The notes beneath the pieces are model-generated. The model worked only from the letters and a program-made list of their open reading frames with translations, made no database searches and had not been told where the DNA came from. A stretch of 64,000 nucleotides of DNA from NCBI RefSeq assembly GCF_001590835.1, contig NZ_LTAQ01000010.1:2267-66266 (forward strand). Reading direction: 5' to 3'. A program made the translations under genes and the position numbers. Shown here piece after piece: positions 59,598 to 64,000 of the stretch. Every line of letters starts with the position of its first letter. Position 1 is the first letter of the stretch. Source of the stretch: Bacillus gaemokensis. GTDB lineage: Bacteria > Bacillota > Bacilli > Bacillales > Bacillaceae_G.

Positions 59598-59761
59598 CGA
59601 CATATACAACGTTAATGACTCTTTTGTGCTAACGAGGGCTTTAATTGAACAATCCAATCTTAAAAAGTCGGTCCCTTAGCGTACAAAATTTCTGAAATGT
59701 TGGCGGTACACCATTGTCACTTAATATCAGTAGCAGAAAATCGAGATCCACATAACAGAAA
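59598..59761. other. Unassigned spacer
   Basis: No ORF of note. TTGTGCTAACGAGGGCTTTA and GTCGGTCCCTTAGCG look less AT-rich than the surroundings and may be relics of a mobile element, but I cannot name it. Confidence 0.3.
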
Positions 59762-59802
59762 AAAGAGGATTTACGCCCCTATATTGGACATAGTATCCTC
59801 TT
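59762..59802 (-). terminator. Terminator after the duplicated kinase tail
   Basis: AAGAGGAT and ATCCTCTT close a long loop directly after copy 1 of the 188-bp repeat. Confidence 0.5.
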
Positions 59803-59990
59803 CAAATTATAGTATGTTTAACTTTCGTAAGTTCTTTTCTATATACATATAAAATTGTATTTCATCTTTTATAATGGAGACACCATATTCAAATCCATGT
59901 CTTTCTAAGATGCTCTTCACAATCGCTAACCCTAATCCAGTTCCTGATATTTCTTTATTACGTGAAGCTTCTAATACATAAAATGGTTCC
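59803..59990 (-). repeat. 188-bp tandem repeat, copy 1 (kinase 3' relic)
   Basis: This block repeats 59991-60178 with a number of substitutions. It encodes a second copy of the kinase C-terminus (EPFYVLEASRNKEISGTGLG onward) that is cut off from the kinase by the TGA at 60016. Codons remain open. Confidence 0.9.
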
Positions 59991-60178
59991 CAAATTATAG
60001 TATGTTTAACTTTCGTCAGCTCTTTTCCATATACACATAAAATTGTATTTCATCTTTTATAATGGAGACACCATATTCAAATCCATGTCTTTCTAAGATG
60101 CTTTTCACAATCGCTAATCCTAATCCAGTTCCTGATATTTCTTTATTACGTGAAGCTTCTAATACATAAAATGCTTCC
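59991..60178 (-). repeat. 188-bp tandem repeat, copy 2 (inside the kinase gene)
   Basis: This is the functional 3' end of the histidine kinase gene, repeated as 59803-59990 downstream. Confidence 0.9.
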
Positions 60179-61392
60179 CAAATTTTTCCAATATCTTTAC
60201 TTGCTTCAGAATCAATTCCATTTTGGATACTAAAATACACACGATCATTTCTTTCTTCCAACACAATCTTGATATTTTGATTTGCTGTATATTTGATTGC
60301 ATTTGAAATTAAATTATTAAATACCATTTTCATTTTATCCAAATCTACATAAATACTAGCATCTCTCGCGCGGCAATCCATTTGCAAATGTATACCTTTT
60401 GCGTGGAATTCAATTTCATGTTTATCAATTACACTTTGGATAAGGGGTTCTATCTGCATTTCTTCTTTTTGTAACAGATCTCTTTCTAATTTTGAAAAAC
60501 GTAACAACTCTTCTATTAAATTTGTGATTTGATCTGTTTGTTTAATAATTGTATCTAAATATGTCCCGTCATCAAGACCATCTTTGATTCCCATAGAGTA
60601 TGCCTTTACTAAAGCGATAGGTGTTTTTAACTCATGAGTAATATCCCCCATAAATCGCTTTAAATGTTCATTTCTATTCGTTAAATCTTGATGAGCTTCA
60701 TATAATTTATCACTCATAATATTAATGCTGTTAGCTAATTCACCAATTTCATCATTTGTTTTTACATTTGTTCTCTTAAAATCAAGATGGGAAATATCTT
60801 CTGCAACATCGCTTAATTCTTTTAACGGTGTCGTAATCGTTTTTGATAATATCCAAACAAGTACAATGACAAGAAATATTGAAAAACCAAAAATATATAT
60901 ATTAAATGTATTAAGTGTCTCAATAAGTTCATTCGAGTGAGCAATAGATACCCCTACTAAAATTAACATATCATTTTTTGCAATAAATTTTGAAAAAAAG
61001 CTCGCTTTTAACTTCTCTTGATCATATAATTCGTTCGCCTGTCCAGAGCTCTTCACTTTCATTATTTTTTCTTTTGTAATCCAAAACTTATTTAATGTTA
61101 CTTTCTTTTTTATAAGTTGCGAACGCAACAACTCATTAATTTCACCTTCTGAATTATTGAGTGAGGTATAAACAATAGTTACGTTATTTTTATTCTCAAT
61201 TCGATTCATAACATCCATTAATTCTTCATTAGACGCAGATTGTATTTCACTTGTAATTTCATTTAAATTTTCTCGCGTTTTATATATGTTGTATTTTGGT
61301 AAAAAATAATTCATCAACAATAATGAAATAGTGAATATAAGAACGATCGTTAACGATATACTAACAAAAAGTTTTTTACCAAGCTTATTCAC
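60016..61392 (-). CDS. Sensor histidine kinase
   Basis: This 458-aa membrane kinase has TM1 (9-30), an extracytoplasmic sensing region of about 115 residues, TM2 (162-182), and a HAMP domain (183-235). The HisKA domain has His253 in MGDITHELKTP, and the HATPase domain has GTGLGLAIV. GTG at 61392 follows GGAGG and overlaps the response regulator by 8 bp. Its 3' end is tandemly duplicated downstream. The signal is unknown. Confidence 0.93.
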   Translation of the reverse strand: MNKLGKKLFVSISLTIVLIFTISLLLMNYFLPKYNIYKTRENLNEITSEIQSASNEELMDVMNRIENKNNVTIVYTSLNNSEGEINELLRSQLIKKKVTLNKFWITKEKIMKVKSSGQANELYDQEKLKASFFSKFIAKNDMLILVGVSIAHSNELIETLNTFNIYIFGFSIFLVIVLVWILSKTITTPLKELSDVAEDISHLDFKRTNVKTNDEIGELANSINIMSDKLYEAHQDLTNRNEHLKRFMGDITHELKTPIALVKAYSMGIKDGLDDGTYLDTIIKQTDQITNLIEELLRFSKLERDLLQKEEMQIEPLIQSVIDKHEIEFHAKGIHLQMDCRARDASIYVDLDKMKMVFNNLISNAIKYTANQNIKIVLEERNDRVYFSIQNGIDSEASKDIGKIWEAFYVLEASRNKEISGTGLGLAIVKSILERHGFEYGVSIIKDEIQFYVYMEKS

Positions 61393-62032
61393 GTTTATCC
61401 TCCAGACTGTAACCTAAACCACGATGCGTTTTAATAACATTCTCACCAATTTTTTTCCGCAACCTTCTAACATGTGTGTCAACTGTCCGCTCATCTCCGA
61501 AATAATCAAAGCCCCATACAATATCTAATAACTTTTTACGTGTTAAAATTGTACCTTTATGATTTAAAAAGCATTTAATTAATTCTAACTCTGTTTTCGT
61601 AATTTCTAATTCTTTATCACTTTTATATACTTTACTCTTTATCAAATCTATTTTAAGATCTTGAACCTGTATCACGTCATCTTGACCCAGTAGCTTTTTA
61701 GCTCGTGTAATTAAAATACCTGGATGAAATGGCTTTTTCACATATTCATCTGCCCCACTTTGCAAAGCTGCAAGCTCGTCTTCATTTTCACTTTTAGCAG
61801 TAAGCATCAATACTTTCACACTTGAGTTCTTTTTTATTTCCTGACATACACTCAGTCCATTACTTTTTGGCATCATCCAGTCTAAAATAGCTAAATCTAT
61901 TTTTTCTTCATAAAACAATTGAAGTGCTTCCTCTCCATCCTTTGCTAAAAAGACTTGGAATCCTTCTTTTTCAAAATAGGCTTTTAAAATTTTAAGCATA
62001 TCCTGCTCATCATCTGCGATTAAAACTTTCAT
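61385..62032 (-). CDS. OmpR-family response regulator
   Basis: This 215-aa regulator has the receiver acid cluster ADDEQD, the phosphoacceptor Asp51 (ILDWMMP), KKPF with the conserved Lys, and a C-terminal winged helix (FDYFGDERTVDTHVRRLRKKI). It pairs with the adjacent kinase. The divergent secreted-protein gene at 62203 is a plausible target. Confidence 0.93.
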   Translation of the reverse strand: MKVLIADDEQDMLKILKAYFEKEGFQVFLAKDGEEALQLFYEEKIDLAILDWMMPKSNGLSVCQEIKKNSSVKVLMLTAKSENEDELAALQSGADEYVKKPFHPGILITRAKKLLGQDDVIQVQDLKIDLIKSKVYKSDKELEITKTELELIKCFLNHKGTILTRKKLLDIVWGFDYFGDERTVDTHVRRLRKKIGENVIKTHRGLGYSLEDKRE

Positions 62033-62202
62033 TCATTCGTTCCTTCCTTCATTAACTATCTATATAAATTGTTATCCTTATCATATCAAAGTAAAACGAG
62101 AAATTCATTTTCCTTTGATATGATACAACTTTTTTGTTACATGAATGTGACAGAAAAATATTTACGGGGTTTGAGGGTATAGTAAGTATGAGGTGTTGTC
62201 GT

Positions 62203-62619
62203 ATGTTAAAAAAAATAGGCTTTATTTTTCTATTTTCATTTTTATTAACAACCAATATTTTCGCAGAAACAAATAAACAAATTGAAGTGTTTGATTGTCA
62301 GAAGGAAATGGTCGTACAAAAACAATCTCTAAACGCAGAAATTCAAAAAGAAGCGATACAATACGCAAAATCAATTACTGGAGCATTTAAAAATCTAAAT
62401 GTGGTCCCTAAAACTGGTCATATGGTAAAAATCCCTTTATCTAAACCGGTTACCATCACAAATCAATGGATACACTCAACGATAGATGAAGTGCTCGTAC
62501 TGCTTCCTCTTAACGAAAAACCATATATCATGATTTACGATGATGAAAACAATCCACACTTTTATTATGTCAAAGGTCATCCGGAACATTTATTGGAGCA
62601 TTTAAAAGTTAAATCATAA
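62203..62619 (+). CDS. Secreted protein of unknown function
   Basis: This 138-aa protein has a signal peptide (MLKKIGFIFLFSFLLTTNIF, cleavage near AETN). The mature part has IQKEAIQYAKSITGAFKNL and IYDDENNPHFYYVKGHPEHL. I do not recognise the family. ATG at 62203 lies seven bases after GAGGTG; an in-frame upstream extension is not supported. It is divergent from the two-component system, 170 bp away. Confidence 0.7.
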   Translation: MLKKIGFIFLFSFLLTTNIFAETNKQIEVFDCQKEMVVQKQSLNAEIQKEAIQYAKSITGAFKNLNVVPKTGHMVKIPLSKPVTITNQWIHSTIDEVLVLLPLNEKPYIMIYDDENNPHFYYVKGHPEHLLEHLKVKS

Positions 62620-62631
62620 TTACTTATATAA

Positions 62632-62677
62632 CGAAAAAGATCCCATAAAATATCGTCTATGGAATCTTTTTCGTTAT
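62632..62677 (+). terminator. Terminator after the secreted-protein gene
   Basis: AACGAAAAAGATCCCATA pairs with TCTATGGAATCTTTTTCGTT with one mismatch. Confidence 0.8.
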
Positions 62678-62789
62678 AACTTTAAATCAAGATGCTTTAA
62701 TTTTTATTTTCATTTAAAAAACGAATGTTCCTTTCGAAATCGTAAAAAAAGACTTCCCTATATAAAGAAAGCCTTTCTTTTAAAGGACA

Positions 62790-63491
62790 TTAAACTATTG
62801 TTTCACCTATCATATTCTTAATCATTTCAATAATAATCTTTGAAGATTGATTCGCTGCAATTTTTGCAAAGCTTTCATAAGACATAGTTGCTTCATCATC
62901 CGCAGTGTCAGAAATACATCGAATAACAAGAAATGGTACATCATTTATATACGCAACATGACCAATTGCCGCGCCTTCCATTTCAACGCAGTGCGGCGTA
63001 TATTCAGCAATTAATTTCTCTTTGAGCTTCGCATCTTCAACAAAGCATTCCCCACTGACAATTCTTCCTTCATAAATGTTTGCTTCTAGCCCACTCGTAT
63101 TACATGATTTTAATGCAAGCTCTCTTAATTCTTTGTTTGCACTGAAGGTTGCTTGAAATGGAAATAAGTTCTTCATTTTTCCTTTATCTACATCATGATG
63201 TGTAACGTTCGTAGAAATGACCAAATCACCAACTTTAACATTCGGATGTAAACCACCTGCGACACCTGTATTAATAATACAATCTACTTCGAATTTATTT
63301 ATTAAAATTTGTGTACATGCGGCTGCATTGACCTTTCCAACCCCACATCGAGTAAAAATAATCTCTTTATCCATGAAAACGCCTCGATAAAAAGGCATTT
63401 TGGCAATCATAAATTCTTCATGAATCTCTAGTTTTTCTAAAAGTAAGTCTATTTCAATTTGCATAGCTCCAATAATACCGATTTTTTTCAT
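62790..63491 (-). CDS. mtnN: 5'-methylthioadenosine/S-adenosylhomocysteine nucleosidase
   Basis: This 233-aa nucleoside phosphorylase-fold enzyme hydrolyses MTA and SAH, removing SAM by-products. It has KKIGIIGAMQIEI at the N-terminus, NTGVAGGL, CVEMEGAAIGHVA with the catalytic Glu, and ISDTADDEA with the catalytic Asp. ATG at 63489-63491 is preferred because the conserved MKKIGIIGAM begins there. A second, metabolic-operon mtnN probably exists elsewhere. Confidence 0.92.
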   Translation of the reverse strand: MKKIGIIGAMQIEIDLLLEKLEIHEEFMIAKMPFYRGVFMDKEIIFTRCGVGKVNAAACTQILINKFEVDCIINTGVAGGLHPNVKVGDLVISTNVTHHDVDKGKMKNLFPFQATFSANKELRELALKSCNTSGLEANIYEGRIVSGECFVEDAKLKEKLIAEYTPHCVEMEGAAIGHVAYINDVPFLVIRCISDTADDEATMSYESFAKIAANQSSKIIIEMIKNMIGETIV

Positions 63492-63535
63492 TTGTCTTTT
63501 GCCTCTTCTCTTTATATACAAGTTTTTCAAAAGAA

Positions 63536-64000
63536 TTAATGAGTTATTTTTCGAACCCTCTCCGTCATAACTGATACTAAAAATTTTGGAAGTATCAACT
63601 GTCTTTTTATTCTTTTTGGTTGTGTTACCAATCTATATAACCATTCTATACCAGTATCCCTCATTAGTTTTGGAGCCCTTTTTACCGTGCCGGATAAAAT
63701 ATCAATCATTCCTCCAATACCAATGGATAAAGGTACATTTAATTTTTGAAGATTTTCATAGATAAATAGCTCCTGCTTAGGAGATCCTAAGCCTACTAAA
63801 AGTAAATGTGGCTCGAATTGTTGTATTTGATCTTTAACTGATTCTAATTGCTCATCATTTACAAAACCATGTTTCCCTTGGAAAGTCGCATGTGGAAAAC
63901 GTATTTTTAAATTTTCTAACGCTTTCTCATTACTTTCTGATGCAGCTCCAAAAAGAAATACTCGGTATCCCTTTTCATTACAATATGTTATTAAATCATG
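63536..64000 (-). CDS. WecG/TagA/CpsF-family glycosyltransferase, 3' part (5' end outside window)
   Basis: This is an open minus-strand frame of 154 codons to the window edge. It has VFLFGAASESNEKALENL, VGLGSPKQELF (the GxGSPKQE motif), IGIGGMIDILSGTVKRAPKL and GIEWLYRLVTQPKR, the classic C-terminal pattern of the family. Such enzymes transfer N-acetylmannosamine or related sugars to undecaprenyl-linked glycans in teichoic acid or exopolysaccharide synthesis. It ends 45 bp before the mtnN start on the same strand. Confidence 0.92.
   Translation of the reverse strand, partial: HDLITYCNEKGYRVFLFGAASESNEKALENLKIRFPHATFQGKHGFVNDEQLESVKDQIQQFEPHLLLVGLGSPKQELFIYENLQKLNVPLSIGIGGMIDILSGTVKRAPKLMRDTGIEWLYRLVTQPKRIKRQLILPKFLVSVMTERVRKITH

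Overview
The window is chromosomal DNA from a member of the Bacillus cereus group (Firmicutes, AT-rich). The evidence is three copies of the B. cereus-specific repeat bcr1 with their TTTAT-type flanks, strong AGGAGG ribosome binding sites with many TTG/GTG starts, T-tailed hairpin terminators after most units, and typical gene content: acoABCL, the YkfB/YkfC murein-peptide genes, an AA10 lytic polysaccharide monooxygenase, a manganese-dependent pyrophosphatase, HelD, and several GNAT and DUF families. No rRNA, tRNA, CRISPR array or intact insertion sequence was found.

Layout. 1-1.4 kb: the 5' end of a nonribosomal peptide synthetase gene behind a 166-bp tandem duplication, then an IS6-type transposase relic. 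1.5-6.3 kb: the acoABCL acetoin dehydrogenase operon with a consensus sigma-54 promoter. 6.4-11.5 kb: a MerR regulator with a putative metalloprotease, a DinB-like protein, an SDR, a broken NUDIX gene, and a PP2C-like phosphatase next to a HIT protein. 11.8-14.9 kb: a glycine betaine ABC transporter with its binding protein divergent. 15-24 kb: ClpP, an ECF-like sigma factor, ferredoxin, RpiA, MarR, GNATs, an MFS pump, and decaying GNAT and DUF218 genes.

24-34 kb: bcr1 copy 1, HelD-like helicase, a TPR protein preceded by a 17-codon ORF and divergent from an MFS transporter, RecQ, and a LysR/APC-permease pair. 34-39 kb is a patchwork: a 56-aa ORF, an IS3 relic, bcr1 copy 2, a methyltransferase, a second DUF2268 protease, a SUKH-like protein, and a DUF6884 gene with a truncated relative. 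39-48 kb: PpaC, LPMO, an alanine/sodium symporter, a membrane protein/DUF2653 pair divergent from a DUF1836 regulator, and an orphan DltD.

48-64 kb: a murein-peptide recycling cluster (ykfB, ykfC, oppA-like), a serine beta-lactamase-like protein, a DivIC paralog, aldo/keto reductase, DJ-1/PfpI protein, X-prolyl dipeptidyl peptidase, lytic transglycosylase, bcr1 copy 3, a two-component system with its 3' end tandemly duplicated, MtnN, and the 3' part of a WecG/TagA glycosyltransferase.

The most interesting signals are: (i) the 17-aa ORF with a near-perfect SD upstream of a TPR protein and divergent from an MFS exporter, a possible peptide-signalling module; (ii) the DUF1836 divergon, where both promoters carry the same AAGTTC-N4-GAACTT palindrome directly after the -10; (iii) the duplicated NRPS leader, which creates an upstream ORF; and (iv) the orphan DltD module. 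None of the proposed functions for (i) or (iv) can be proven from sequence alone.
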